Part shown: positions 14,978 to 24,024 of the stretch, piece by piece
Layout: each line of letters opens with the position of its first letter
Numbering within the stretch: position 1 is the first letter of the stretch
Assembly: GCA_020435005.1 (NCBI GenBank)
Contig: JAGRAE010000008.1
Span: forward strand, 1 to 36,439
From: Bdellovibrionales bacterium
GTDB taxonomy: Bacteria; Bdellovibrionota; Bdellovibrionia; Bdellovibrionales; UBA1609
DNA: 36,439 nucleotides
Reading direction: 5' to 3'
Program-made: the position numbers and the translations under genes
Notes under the pieces: generated by a model
What the model saw: the letters and a program-made list of their open reading frames with translations, nothing else
The model's database searches: none
Told to the model about the DNA's origin: nothing

Positions 14978-17900
14978 ATGAAAAACATCATTAAATTTTT
15001 TGCAAAAGAACATTTATTTGGAAACCTTCTAACTTTGCTAATTATCTGTTTTGGAATTTACAGTCTATCGTCAATCCGACGTGATATTTGGCCAAAGGTA
15101 GATTTACATGTCACAACCGTAAGAAGTATTTTACCAGGGGCCTCACCAGAACAAATTGAAAAACTCATAATAAATCCACTAGAAGCTTCAATAAAAGAAG
15201 TCGATGGAATTGATGACATTTACAGTACAGCTACAGAATCCAGTGGCGTCATTGTTTTAAAGCTCGATCCAGATGCAAGAGATACTAAATTAACTAATGA
15301 TGACATTCAAAGAGCTGTGGACCGCACTGAGGATTTACCTGAAGATGCAACAAAACCAGTCGTTACAATAATTGACAGTGGTGTAATGCCAATAATAGAA
15401 GTCACAATTAGTGGTGGTTCCTCCCCCCTTGATCTCAGAGATATTGCCAAAGAAACTTCTGATGATTTGAGTTTAATGGACGGAGTAGCTCGTGTAACAA
15501 AACAAGGGTACCGTAAAAAAGAATTTCTAGTTGAAGCTGATGCCGAAAAATTAGCCAATCGGAATGTAGCCTTATCCCATCTTATTAATTCAATTAAAAC
15601 TCGCAATGTCTCGCTCCCAGGTGGAGCCATCACATCAAACACAGGCACTGAAACTTTGGTGCGAGCTGAGGGGCAATACACCAAGTCCGAAGAATTATTA
15701 GAAACTTTTTTGGTAGCCAATGATTCAGGATTTGGCAGTCAATTGAAAGATGTTGCTGCTGTAAGTGAAACGCTAGCCAAGCCTGAACTTCTCTATCGTG
15801 CCAATGGACAAAGTTCAGTAAACCTAGTTATTTCTAAAAAAGAAAAATTTGATGCATTAAAGTTGGTTCAAGATGTTAAGGATAAAGTTACAAAATACTC
15901 AAAAAAATATTCTGACAAGTTTAGTTTTAATACGTCCAATGACTTTTCTGTCTACTTAAAAACAAGGCTAAAAGCGTTGAGTTCAAACCTTTTTATTGGA
16001 CTCATTTTAGTTGTTTTATTTTTAAGCTTACTCTTGCCCTGGCAAGTTACTTTAGTCGTTGCCATTGGGATACCTATTGCACTTTTATCAACAATATTAG
16101 TAGCCTATTTATTCGGTTTATCCCTTAATCTATTAAGTTTAATGGGTTTAATTATTGTACTAGGTATGCTTGTAGATGATGCCATTGTTGTGAGTGAAAA
16201 TATTTGGCGGCATATTGAAAATGGTGATGATGTCCTCAGCTCAGTTATAGATGGCACATCTGAAGTTTTCGGTCCTGTAATTGCTTCCATTCTTACTACT
16301 ATTTCTGCTTTTGGACCTATGCTATTTATGACAGGAATAATGGGAGACTTTGTTTTCCAGATTCCACTCATGGTCATTTTAGCTCTGGGTTTTTCATTTT
16401 TTGAAGCTTTTTACATTATGCCCTCACATTTCGTAAGCTGGGTAGGTCCATTTGTAAATAATATTAAAATGAAAAAATCTAACGAACCTACTAGGTGGGA
16501 TAAATTTTTAGTCATTTATAAAAAATGGATTCATTGGAGTTTAAAAAGAAGATATATAATTTTAGTTATTAATGTTTTTATCTTTTTAGGTTCCGTTGGA
16601 CTCATAGCTGCAACTGGTAAATTCGTGCTATTTCCATCAGAAGGTGTAGAAATATTCTTTATACAAGTAGAGGCTGAGGAAGGCTTATCTCTTGCAAAAA
16701 CTGAAGAACTCATTAAACCTATTGAGCAACAGATTATTAAGTACATTCCTAAAGAAGAACTCTTAGATGTTGTTTCACATGTTGGAATTATTCAGCAAGA
16801 TATGATGGACCCTTTGACAAAAAGGGGCTCACACGTCGCAAATATTCGCGTCACACTCACTGCACAAAGCGATCGCCAGAGAACAGCAGAAGAAATAATG
16901 GAATATTTAAGACCTAAAATTGAAAAGTCTGAGCTTATTAAAAAATTAAGCTTTGAGCCTGTAAAACAAGGACCTCCTCAAGGGCGTCCTGTATCTATAA
17001 ATATTAAGGGTGAAAGCTTTGAAGTATTAAATGACATGGCAAAACAATTCAAAGAAGAATTAGGAAAAATTGAAGGAGTCAAAGACATAAGAGATTCCTA
17101 TCAAATGGGGAAAGAAGAATGGCAGGTCATACCTAAAAACAATGAAGCTTCATTTGGTCTTACTTTTTTAAGCATTGCTGAAACTGTACGCGCTGCTTTT
17201 GATGGGATTGTTGCCTCTTCTATTAGAGCTTTAGATGAAGAAATCGATATACGAGTTAAATTAAAAAAACAAGAAGGCTCAATAGAGAAACAACTTAACT
17301 CAATTCAAGTAGGAAATAATCAAGGCAACCTGGTCAATCTACCCGCCGTAGCCAACTTTGAAGCTAAAAAATCTTTAAGCGCAATAAGTCATTCAAATTA
17401 TAAAAGAATGATTAATGTATCAGCAGGTGTAGACACAGAAAAGGTGTCCGCCTTGGAGGTGAATGAAAAAATACAGTCTATATTAAATAAAATTACCTCT
17501 CAAAAAACAGGATACAGTTTTGCTTCCAGCGGTGAAGATAAAGACACTCAAGACTCAATGAAGTCTTTAATGATAGCGTTTATATTTGCAGCCAGTATTA
17601 TATTTTCATTACTGATAATCACTTTTAAAAGTCTTTTGCAACCTATTTTAATTTTATCCTCTATCCCACTAGGTTTTATTGGCGTTATTTGGGCAATGTT
17701 TATCCATGGCCGTCCTTTTAGTTTTATGGCCATGCTTGGAGTGATCGCACTAGCAGGAGTCATCGTTAACAATGCTATTGTTTTTACTGATTTTGTTAAT
17801 CGTCAAAGAGAAAAGGGCATGGATTTAAATGATTCAATAGTTAACTCTGCTATCACACGATTGAGACCTATTTTGTTAACTACCGTCACAACAATTTGTG

Positions 17901-18100
17901 GCTTGCTTCCTACTGCATATGGAGATAAACTAAGAATTATGTTTGGTTTCGGTGGTGGTGATCCTTTTGTAATTCCAATTGCTTTAGCACTTGGCTGGGG
18001 ATTGGCATTCGGCTCGACGATGACTGGACTTTTCTTTCCTGCTTTTATAAGAATACTTGATGATGTAGAAGCACTTATTAAAAAAATAATTAGAATTTGA
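14978..18100 (+). CDS. RND-family efflux permease (AcrB-like)
   Basis: An inner-membrane proton-driven exporter of the HAE/AcrB class. Its 1040 residues match the family. It has the N-terminal membrane helix, the periplasmic loop with the porter-domain start LPGASPEQIEKLIINPLEAS, and the helix-4 proton relay MLVDDAIVVSEN with its Asp pair. The second periplasmic loop starts after VFIFLGSVGLIAA, and the C-terminal helix bundle includes GVIVNNAIVFTDFV and RLRPILLTTVTTICGLLP. The adaptor (membrane fusion protein) and outer-membrane channel usually encoded next to it are absent, so partners must be elsewhere. Substrates could be drugs, lipids or envelope compounds; none can be chosen from sequence. 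It is convergent with trkA. Confidence 0.92.
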   Translation: MKNIIKFFAKEHLFGNLLTLLIICFGIYSLSSIRRDIWPKVDLHVTTVRSILPGASPEQIEKLIINPLEASIKEVDGIDDIYSTATESSGVIVLKLDPDARDTKLTNDDIQRAVDRTEDLPEDATKPVVTIIDSGVMPIIEVTISGGSSPLDLRDIAKETSDDLSLMDGVARVTKQGYRKKEFLVEADAEKLANRNVALSHLINSIKTRNVSLPGGAITSNTGTETLVRAEGQYTKSEELLETFLVANDSGFGSQLKDVAAVSETLAKPELLYRANGQSSVNLVISKKEKFDALKLVQDVKDKVTKYSKKYSDKFSFNTSNDFSVYLKTRLKALSSNLFIGLILVVLFLSLLLPWQVTLVVAIGIPIALLSTILVAYLFGLSLNLLSLMGLIIVLGMLVDDAIVVSENIWRHIENGDDVLSSVIDGTSEVFGPVIASILTTISAFGPMLFMTGIMGDFVFQIPLMVILALGFSFFEAFYIMPSHFVSWVGPFVNNIKMKKSNEPTRWDKFLVIYKKWIHWSLKRRYIILVINVFIFLGSVGLIAATGKFVLFPSEGVEIFFIQVEAEEGLSLAKTEELIKPIEQQIIKYIPKEELLDVVSHVGIIQQDMMDPLTKRGSHVANIRVTLTAQSDRQRTAEEIMEYLRPKIEKSELIKKLSFEPVKQGPPQGRPVSINIKGESFEVLNDMAKQFKEELGKIEGVKDIRDSYQMGKEEWQVIPKNNEASFGLTFLSIAETVRAAFDGIVASSIRALDEEIDIRVKLKKQEGSIEKQLNSIQVGNNQGNLVNLPAVANFEAKKSLSAISHSNYKRMINVSAGVDTEKVSALEVNEKIQSILNKITSQKTGYSFASSGEDKDTQDSMKSLMIAFIFAASIIFSLLIITFKSLLQPILILSSIPLGFIGVIWAMFIHGRPFSFMAMLGVIALAGVIVNNAIVFTDFVNRQREKGMDLNDSIVNSAITRLRPILLTTVTTICGLLPTAYGDKLRIMFGFGGGDPFVIPIALALGWGLAFGSTMTGLFFPAFIRILDDVEALIKKIIRI

Positions 18101-18120
18101 TAAAATAGTTTTTTATTTTA
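18101..18120. terminator. Bidirectional AT-only hairpin between RND pump and trkA
   Basis: TAAAATA (18101-18107) and TATTTTA (18114-18120) flank a 6-nt loop GTTTTT. It immediately follows the RND stop codon and overlaps the trkA stop codon, like the 5217-5243 repeat. The weak A-T stem makes it a tentative terminator. Confidence 0.35.
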
Positions 18121-18757
18121 GAAAATTATCTTGTATATTTGAGACTTCATCTTCATGTGTAACTAAAACTACTTCATCACCTGTTTTAAACTCTGTATTT
18201 TCCTCAGGTAGATAAAATTTATTATTTCTATAGTAGCACACTATTCGACTTTTTTGGGACAACAACAAATCATTAATATTTCCTTCAGATCCTTCTTTAA
18301 TTACAAAAGACATTGCTACACCTTCACCTTTAATCTTAGCTGAAAAACTAAAACCATGATGTCCTTCAAAGACTTCAGCTAAATCCTTACCAAAGGTTTC
18401 ACTAGGTATAATAGTATCTTCAAGGCCTAATTCTGAACAAATATGCACAAATTCTTTATCTTCAATTTTAGTAACAACACGTTCAAAACCTAATGAGCGT
18501 CCCACTAGGCTGGCAATGATATTAACTTGATCATTATCTGTTAGACAAAATAAAGTATGAGTGTTTTTAGGATTTGCTTCTTTTAAAAGCTCAGGTGTAC
18601 TACCATCTCCCAGTAAAAATCCGGAATCTAACTTATCTCTTAAACTTTCAATTTTTTCTTTATCAATATCGATAAAAATAACTTCATGTTTTTTTTCAAT
18701 TAAAATACGAGCTGCCGCCACGGCTCCTGCACTTGCACCAATAATTATCGCTCTCAT
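18113..18757 (-). CDS. trkA: TrkA/KtrA-type potassium-uptake regulatory subunit
   Basis: A cytoplasmic RCK protein that gates the TrkH/KtrB potassium channel in response to nucleotides. The 214 residues form one TrkA-N domain (1-125) and one TrkA-C domain (about 135-214, ending GDEVVLVTHEDEV). This is the single-RCK KtrA layout, not the double-RCK E. coli TrkA. The nucleotide loop is altered: where GxGxxG is usual it reads GASAGAVA. The ribose-binding acidic residue is conserved (FIDID). The start ATG 18757 overlaps the trkH stop by 4 bp (ATGA), so translational coupling and a 1:1 supply are likely. Confidence 0.9.
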   Translation of the reverse strand: MRAIIIGASAGAVAAARILIEKKHEVIFIDIDKEKIESLRDKLDSGFLLGDGSTPELLKEANPKNTHTLFCLTDNDQVNIIASLVGRSLGFERVVTKIEDKEFVHICSELGLEDTIIPSETFGKDLAEVFEGHHGFSFSAKIKGEGVAMSFVIKEGSEGNINDLLLSQKSRIVCYYRNNKFYLPEENTEFKTGDEVVLVTHEDEVSNIQDNFLK

Positions 18758-20202
18758 AAATTGTACTCCTTTCTTTTACCAATCCATGTTTTGGGATAAA
18801 AAAGAATAATTATTGCAATAACTTCTAATCTGCCTAGAAGCATATTCAAACACAAAATAATTTTAGGAACTATCTCTAAAGATTCTTCAGAAATACCAGT
18901 AGATAGACCAACGGTTCCAAAAGCCGAGGTTACTTCAAAGAGAGATAAAATCGTATCGTAACCATAAAGAACAAAAACAAGCCAAGATGTTACAAGAACA
19001 CTTATATAAATAAAAAATAACAAAGAAACTTTCAAAAGTTGTTCTTTTTCTTCTTGGTTCATTTCGCCTACGGCATGTTTTGGCGCAATTTCTTTTCGTA
19101 AAAATGATTTAACTCCTTTTAATATGTAAACAAATCGGTTTAATTTAAAGCCGCCAGCTGTAGATGAACTGCTTCCTCCAATAAACATAACAATTGTAAG
19201 GATAAGAATAGAAATAGGTGTTAAATCGGACACATTTAAAGATGAAAAACCAGTTGTCGTTTGTGCAGATACACTAAGCATAATAATATCATAAATGTTT
19301 AAAGAATCTTGAGTTTGCAATAATTTAGTGTTCATAAGAATAAAAGAACAGAGAAGAACAAGAACTATTAAACTTCGTAGTTCATTGTTTGCAAAAAGTT
19401 TCTTTATTTTTTTATAACTATTCAAATACAAAAGAGGGAAACTAATGGCTCCCATTAGCGAAAAAGCAGTAATGGCAAATTGAAAGTTTCTTCCGAATTT
19501 CTTTAACCCTTCACTATCAGCAGGAAATCCACCAGTTGATATAGAGGTCATTGAAAAAATCAAAGCGTCAAAGAACGAGTCACTGATTCCAAATAATACC
19601 AATAGTGCTAATATTGAAATAGATAAGTAAAAATATAAAACCCACTTTGCATAATTATGTTCAGAATAATTCGAATTTTTTCTATTTTCATAATCTACTA
19701 AAACTTCCTTGTTTAACTTAGATTGAAAAGGTGAGAAGGCAATACTTATGACTATTATTCCAAGTCCACCAATCCATTGAAGCCATGCTCTTATTACTAA
19801 TAATGAAGGTGTAAAGTCCTTTTCATGTTTTAATGTACTTAAGCCAGTAGTTGTAATCGCAGAAATAGATTCGAATAATGCATCCAGATAAGAAACATTT
19901 TTTTGCCAAAATATAAAACTAAACAAAAATGCAATTAATATAAATGCTAATGAGGCAATTACCATTGCTTCATTAGTCTGTATTTCATATGGAATACTTA
20001 TTTTTCTTCCAAAGTATGACAATAATATCATGGGCACAAGTAATATTACTAAGCGACTCGTTAACTCCCAATCCCTAAAAAATAAACTAACAACAATAGG
20101 AAACAAAAACATGAATGAAAAAGTAAACCCTAAAATTGAAAGATGTTTTAGTACAACCTTTAAACGGATTGCGTAAAGCAATGGTGATTCAAATATGCTC
20201 AT
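18754..20202 (-). CDS. trkH: TrkH/KtrB-type potassium channel subunit
   Basis: Integral membrane K+ translocating subunit of 482 residues with about ten membrane helices. The four filter loops are recognisable, each with the essential Gly: ITTTGLSTL, STGGFPAD, AQTTTGFSSL and GTVGLSTG. The third-helix GGSSSSTAGGFKLNRF segment is also typical. It forms an operon with trkA downstream. A 23-bp palindrome lies 6 nt upstream of ATG 20202 in place of a normal ribosome binding site, which suggests regulation at the operator or translation level. Confidence 0.92.
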   Translation of the reverse strand: MSIFESPLLYAIRLKVVLKHLSILGFTFSFMFLFPIVVSLFFRDWELTSRLVILLVPMILLSYFGRKISIPYEIQTNEAMVIASLAFILIAFLFSFIFWQKNVSYLDALFESISAITTTGLSTLKHEKDFTPSLLVIRAWLQWIGGLGIIVISIAFSPFQSKLNKEVLVDYENRKNSNYSEHNYAKWVLYFYLSISILALLVLFGISDSFFDALIFSMTSISTGGFPADSEGLKKFGRNFQFAITAFSLMGAISFPLLYLNSYKKIKKLFANNELRSLIVLVLLCSFILMNTKLLQTQDSLNIYDIIMLSVSAQTTTGFSSLNVSDLTPISILILTIVMFIGGSSSSTAGGFKLNRFVYILKGVKSFLRKEIAPKHAVGEMNQEEKEQLLKVSLLFFIYISVLVTSWLVFVLYGYDTILSLFEVTSAFGTVGLSTGISEESLEIVPKIILCLNMLLGRLEVIAIIILFYPKTWIGKRKEYNL

Positions 20203-20208
20203 TACTTA

Positions 20209-20231
20209 TGTATGATTATATTAATCATACA
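20209..20231 (-). promoter_or_regulatory. Perfect palindrome at the trkH start
   Basis: TGTATGATTA-TAT-TAATCATACA: 10-bp arms with a 3-bp centre, 6 bp before the trkH ATG. A further half site, TAATCATA, occurs at 20272-20279. The arrangement is typical of a dimeric repressor operator, but as RNA it could also be a start-site hairpin. Confidence 0.55.
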
Positions 20232-20284
20232 ACTTTGCCTATTATTTTACTTCAATGTTTAAAGAAATACATAATCATATGAAA

Positions 20285-20308
20285 AAAAATATTAGATAAA
20301 ATATTTTT
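20285..20308 (-). terminator. Intrinsic-type terminator after motB
   Basis: AAAAATATT (20285-20293) and AATATTTTT (20300-20308) are a 9-bp inverted repeat around a 6-nt loop. On the minus strand it is followed by further T residues (complement of 20282-20284), making a U tract. It lies 2 bp past the motB stop codon. Confidence 0.5.
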
Positions 20309-20310
20309 AA

Positions 20311-21192
20311 TTATTTAGTTTGTTTTTTTCTATCTGATAATTGATTAACAAAGTTATTGTAAACGTCCATAGATTCATCTTTTTCGCCAAATAATTCTTT
20401 AAAACGTTTTCTCCCCTTGTCGTCTAAAAGATTCTCTTTATGTTTAATTGTAAATTTAAGTGAGCCTTGTGGCCTAACGCCATTAGTAATTTTACCACCT
20501 TCATTAACTATTGTTTTTCCATAGATATCTACTGTAGGATGCTCTAATCTAGCTTCTAACTTTTTAGAAACTAGATCTAACCTCTCTTCACCAATATTTT
20601 TAGAACGAGTTACGTTATTTTCCTTTGTTGATTCTTTGAAAATTAGTGAGTCTATATAAATATTAGACTCTTCTAATCCTGCAGTAACTCCATTTAAATT
20701 TTCCATTATTTCAACGAATTTTGCTGTAGGTTCAGCTGTTCCATTTTGAAATATCACTTCAGCAGGTATTTCTAGTTTGATTTCAGTATCAGTAACTTGG
20801 ATACCTTGAGCGGCATCTCCTAGCTTATCAGCCATGTGATGTATAACTATTTTTTTGGTTCCCATAGACATCAAATTCGGTGTGTAATCTGTTGGTCGAA
20901 TAAATTGCTCGAAAAATTTTAGAGGTTCATTCATAAGGTCGAGAAATAGTTTTTCTAAAGTTAATTCCACACCGTAATTAGCGAAATTATATTCAATAAT
21001 ACTTGGTGTAGAAAAGTAGTCGGCTACATTTTTTTTAACTTCTTCACTCTGAGAAATTAACCACATAACTAAAAAAAATGCCATCATAGCTGTCATAAAG
21101 TCGGCAAATGCAACCTTCCATGAACCACCATGTCCCCCAGCCTCAACATTTGTAATTTTTTTTATGACAATTATTGGCTCTTTCTCAGCCAT
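20311..21192 (-). CDS. motB: Flagellar stator protein MotB
   Basis: The peptidoglycan-anchored half of the proton-driven flagellar stator. The 293-residue protein has a basic N-terminus, the single membrane helix VAFADFMTAMMAFFLVMWL with the proton-binding D31, the plug/linker, and a C-terminal OmpA-like domain starting near VIFQNGTAEPTAKFVEIM. The OmpA domain is divergent: the canonical NxxLSxxRA stretch is replaced by EERLDLVSKKLE, so wall binding may differ. AGGAG precedes the ATG by 6 nt and overlaps the motA stop codon; the intergenic gap is 9 bp. Confidence 0.9.
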   Translation of the reverse strand: MAEKEPIIVIKKITNVEAGGHGGSWKVAFADFMTAMMAFFLVMWLISQSEEVKKNVADYFSTPSIIEYNFANYGVELTLEKLFLDLMNEPLKFFEQFIRPTDYTPNLMSMGTKKIVIHHMADKLGDAAQGIQVTDTEIKLEIPAEVIFQNGTAEPTAKFVEIMENLNGVTAGLEESNIYIDSLIFKESTKENNVTRSKNIGEERLDLVSKKLEARLEHPTVDIYGKTIVNEGGKITNGVRPQGSLKFTIKHKENLLDDKGRKRFKELFGEKDESMDVYNNFVNQLSDRKKQTK

Positions 21193-21201
21193 TTATTTCT
21201 C

Positions 21202-22062
21202 CTAAGCAGCTTTCTTGCCTTCTTTAGATGCCGCATCCATTTCATCAAAAGTAGGTCTTACGGTTGGATAGATACTTCTTCTTGCAAACTCAACACATAC
21301 AAGCGGAGGGGCTCCTCTTTGTAAAGCAACCAATGCCGCTTTCATCACTTGTAAATAGCGTCCTTCGTCATCCATATCGCCTTTAATTTTTGTAGCAATA
21401 GGCGAAATGAAACCATAACAAAATAAAACCCCTAAGAATGTTCCTATAAGTGCCGCTGCAACGAGAGCACCGATGGTTTGTACACCTTGATCTAAGTAAT
21501 CCATAGTATGCACGATCCCCAAAACCGCAGCCACGATCCCCAAACCAGGTAAGGCATCTGCCGTAGATTGTAAGGCATGCTGAGAAATATGTTCTTCTTC
21601 ATGTGCCACTTTGATATCTTGGTCCAATAAGTCATCAACATCATATTGCGAAAGATCTGCTGATAAAGTTATTTTCATTGTGTCACATAAAAAGTCGACA
21701 GCATGATGGTTTTTAAGAAAAGTTGGATAGGCTTTAAAAATTTCTGAACTTTGAGGCTCTTCAATATGTTTTTCAACAGCCTGAGGACCATCTTTCCTAA
21801 AAATTTGAAATAACTGAAATAGCATTTGTAGCAAATCTAAATATTCTTGTTTTTGTATTCCTTTGGAGGTGAGAGCATGCCCAACTTGTTTACCTAGCAT
21901 TTTTAGTACACTAGGTTTGTTACCAATTATTAAACCACCGATGGCGGCACCAAAAATAATCATTACTTCGTATGGCTGCCAAACAACATGTAGGTGTCCT
22001 CCGGCCAGTATATAACCACCAAAGACACAGACTGTAACGACAATAATACCTACAAATCCCAT
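21202..22062 (-). CDS. motA: Flagellar stator protein MotA
   Basis: The four-helix inner-membrane partner of MotB, 286 residues. It opens with GFVGIIVVTVCVFGGYILAGG. The large cytoplasmic loop contains RKDGPQAVEKHIEEP (torque-generating charged region), and the helix-3/helix-4 signatures ALPGLGIVAAVLGIVH and CYGFISPIATKI with conserved prolines are present. A strong GGAGGT lies about 7 nt before ATG 22062. Upstream I see a divergent region shared with dsbD, with a palindromic GACTTGAGTC element 72 bp away and an ACCGAATA sequence that weakly resembles a sigma-28 -10. Confidence 0.95.
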   Translation of the reverse strand: MGFVGIIVVTVCVFGGYILAGGHLHVVWQPYEVMIIFGAAIGGLIIGNKPSVLKMLGKQVGHALTSKGIQKQEYLDLLQMLFQLFQIFRKDGPQAVEKHIEEPQSSEIFKAYPTFLKNHHAVDFLCDTMKITLSADLSQYDVDDLLDQDIKVAHEEEHISQHALQSTADALPGLGIVAAVLGIVHTMDYLDQGVQTIGALVAAALIGTFLGVLFCYGFISPIATKIKGDMDDEGRYLQVMKAALVALQRGAPPLVCVEFARRSIYPTVRPTFDEMDAASKEGKKAA

Positions 22063-22133
22063 TTAAGGACCTCCATTTATACATGTAAGTATTCGGTAAG
22101 ATAGCGAAGAAACTTGTGATTCATACTAAAATC

Positions 22134-22146
22134 AAGACTTGAGTCC
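22134..22146. promoter_or_regulatory. GACT-NN-AGTC palindrome between motA and dsbD
   Basis: AAGACTTGAGTCC: 4-bp arms GACT/AGTC around a 2-bp centre. It lies 72 bp upstream of the motA start and about 95 bp upstream of the dsbD start. Similar elements occur at 27280-27292, 28192-28203, 14030-14044 and 14078-14090. Confidence 0.4.
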
Positions 22147-22197
22147 AGGGGGTCTTATATATTAAAAAGAAACAATTAAACTTTAATGGCTCTGTAC

Positions 22198-22224
22198 TAA
22201 ATAGATAATTGCTGTGGCCGATAA
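22198..22224 (+). promoter_or_regulatory. Sigma-28 (FliA) promoter upstream of dsbD
   Basis: TAAA (22198-22201), a 15-nt spacer, and GCCGATAA (22217-22224) reproduce the enterobacterial FliA consensus exactly. It is oriented toward dsbD (ATG 22241), 16 bp downstream. The predicted transcript would begin around 22230, close to the AGGGA ribosome binding site. Confidence 0.6.
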
Positions 22225-22240
22225 TAATTAGGGATTTTAA

Positions 22241-24016
22241 ATGCATATTTTTTTATTGCTACTAATATTTAATGTTTTCTATTTAAGTGGTTGGACTGTT
22301 CAAGCGCGAAATATACCACTACATCCATTAAAGATCGAAAAAACCAGCCTTAAGTCCAACAAACTATCACCAGGCTCAAATACTGAGTTAAAACTGGAAG
22401 TGAGTTTGCTTAAAGACCACCATGCCTATTCAGATCAGTTTCGATTAAGATCAAAGCCACCAGAAGCATTAAAAATTGGAAACATTCATGTCAATCCTAT
22501 TGTAGAATTTTACGACAATTTCACTAAAAAAAATAAACAAGGTATAGAAGGTTCTGCCACAATAAGTGCAGTTATTGAAATACCAGAAAACGTAATTTTA
22601 GGAGAAAATACTTATCAAATTGAACTTGTCTATCAAGCCTGCACTTCTACCTATTGTCACTTACCTAAAACTGCAAATACATCAATTAAAATTGAAGTCA
22701 TATCTGCCGATGATCAACAAAAAAATCATAGTATAAATCCTAATAGCAATAGCGAAACTGAATTATCCAAAGCACAAAAAAGAGGATGGTTGTCGCTAAT
22801 ACTTTTTGTTTTTATTGCTGGTTTATTAACAGGGTTTACTCCCTGTATTTTTCCAATGATTCCTATTACGATTTCAGTATTACATGGACACAAAAAAAAA
22901 TTGACACACTTTCAAGGCTTTTTAAGAAGCTGTATGTATGTATTTGGAATTGCTATTACTTATGTACTTCTTGGTTTGTTTGCAGCCAGTACAGGTTCAC
23001 TTTTTGGTAGTTTGCTAGGCCATCCATTGGTTGCATCCCTTTTAGCTGTCATTTTCTTTATGATGGCTATAAGTATGTTTGGGGCCTTCGAAATAAAATT
23101 ACCTAGCTTCATTGAAAGTAAACTATTATCTACGAAGACAGATGCAAGTTATAAGGGCATTTTTATCGCCGGTCTATTAGCTGGCATAGTTGCAAGTCCC
23201 TGTGTTGGCCCTGTATTAGTTAGTATTTTAACTTTAGTGGCTCAATCACAAGATCTAATTCTCGGTGCTATATTGCTATTTACATTTGCACTTGGATTCG
23301 GTTCATTATTTATATTACTCGGCACTTTTGGTGAAGTTGTTAAAAAGCTACCTAAAGCCGGTCACTGGATGATTGAAATTAAAGAGCTTTTTGGTTGGAT
23401 CATGATCGGTCTCGCTATGTTTTACCTCGCTCCAGTTTTAAGTAATAAATACTGGTATCTATTGCTTGCAATAATATTAATTAGTTTTTCAAGTATATTG
23501 GGAGCATTTACTGGAAGCCAGGACAAGAGTAAATCAGAGTTGTTAAAAAAAGGTTGGATGTTAACATTTTTTATTATTGGTGTATTTTTAATAATAAAAG
23601 AGTTGATCCCTCTGCAAAATAGTATTTCAAACCCCCTACAATATAACCATAAGATATCTACAAGCATTTCCTGGCAAGAATATAGCAAAGATATTTTTAA
23701 TAAAGCAAAACAAGAAGGTAGAGGAGTCATTGTTGATTTTTATGCAGATTGGTGTGCTGCTTGTAAAGACCTTGAATCAGATACTTTCAATGGAAAAGAA
23801 GTGCAAAAGCTAAAGGATCAATTTATTTGGGTAAAATTTGATGCCACTCAGACAAGTGATAAGTTTGATAAATTGAGAAAAAAATATGAAATATTAGGGT
23901 TACCTCATTTAGTTTTCTACAACCCAAGCGGGAAATGGCTCAAAGATGAAACCTTAACGGGTTTTGAGGATTCTAAGAGCTTTTCTGAAAGAATGAAAAG
24001 AGTATTGAGCAATTAA
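22241..24016 (+). CDS. dsbD: Thiol:disulfide interchange protein DsbD
   Basis: Carries electrons from cytoplasmic thioredoxin across the inner membrane to periplasmic reductases. All three modules are present in 591 residues. The signal peptide is followed by an N-terminal alpha domain with the Cys pair C134/C139 (QACTSTYCHLP). An eight-helix beta domain has redox cysteines C202 (GFTPCIFPMIP) and C321 (ASPCVGPVL). A C-terminal thioredoxin-like gamma domain carries C505/C508 in FYADWCAACKD. Its six redox cysteines suggest a working relay. AGGGA precedes ATG 22241. It is divergent from motA and carries a perfect sigma-28 promoter match, which could tie periplasmic thiol reduction to flagellar assembly. 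Confidence 0.94.
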   Translation: MHIFLLLLIFNVFYLSGWTVQARNIPLHPLKIEKTSLKSNKLSPGSNTELKLEVSLLKDHHAYSDQFRLRSKPPEALKIGNIHVNPIVEFYDNFTKKNKQGIEGSATISAVIEIPENVILGENTYQIELVYQACTSTYCHLPKTANTSIKIEVISADDQQKNHSINPNSNSETELSKAQKRGWLSLILFVFIAGLLTGFTPCIFPMIPITISVLHGHKKKLTHFQGFLRSCMYVFGIAITYVLLGLFAASTGSLFGSLLGHPLVASLLAVIFFMMAISMFGAFEIKLPSFIESKLLSTKTDASYKGIFIAGLLAGIVASPCVGPVLVSILTLVAQSQDLILGAILLFTFALGFGSLFILLGTFGEVVKKLPKAGHWMIEIKELFGWIMIGLAMFYLAPVLSNKYWYLLLAIILISFSSILGAFTGSQDKSKSELLKKGWMLTFFIIGVFLIIKELIPLQNSISNPLQYNHKISTSISWQEYSKDIFNKAKQEGRGVIVDFYADWCAACKDLESDTFNGKEVQKLKDQFIWVKFDATQTSDKFDKLRKKYEILGLPHLVFYNPSGKWLKDETLTGFEDSKSFSERMKRVLSN

Positions 24017-24024
24017 AAAACATA

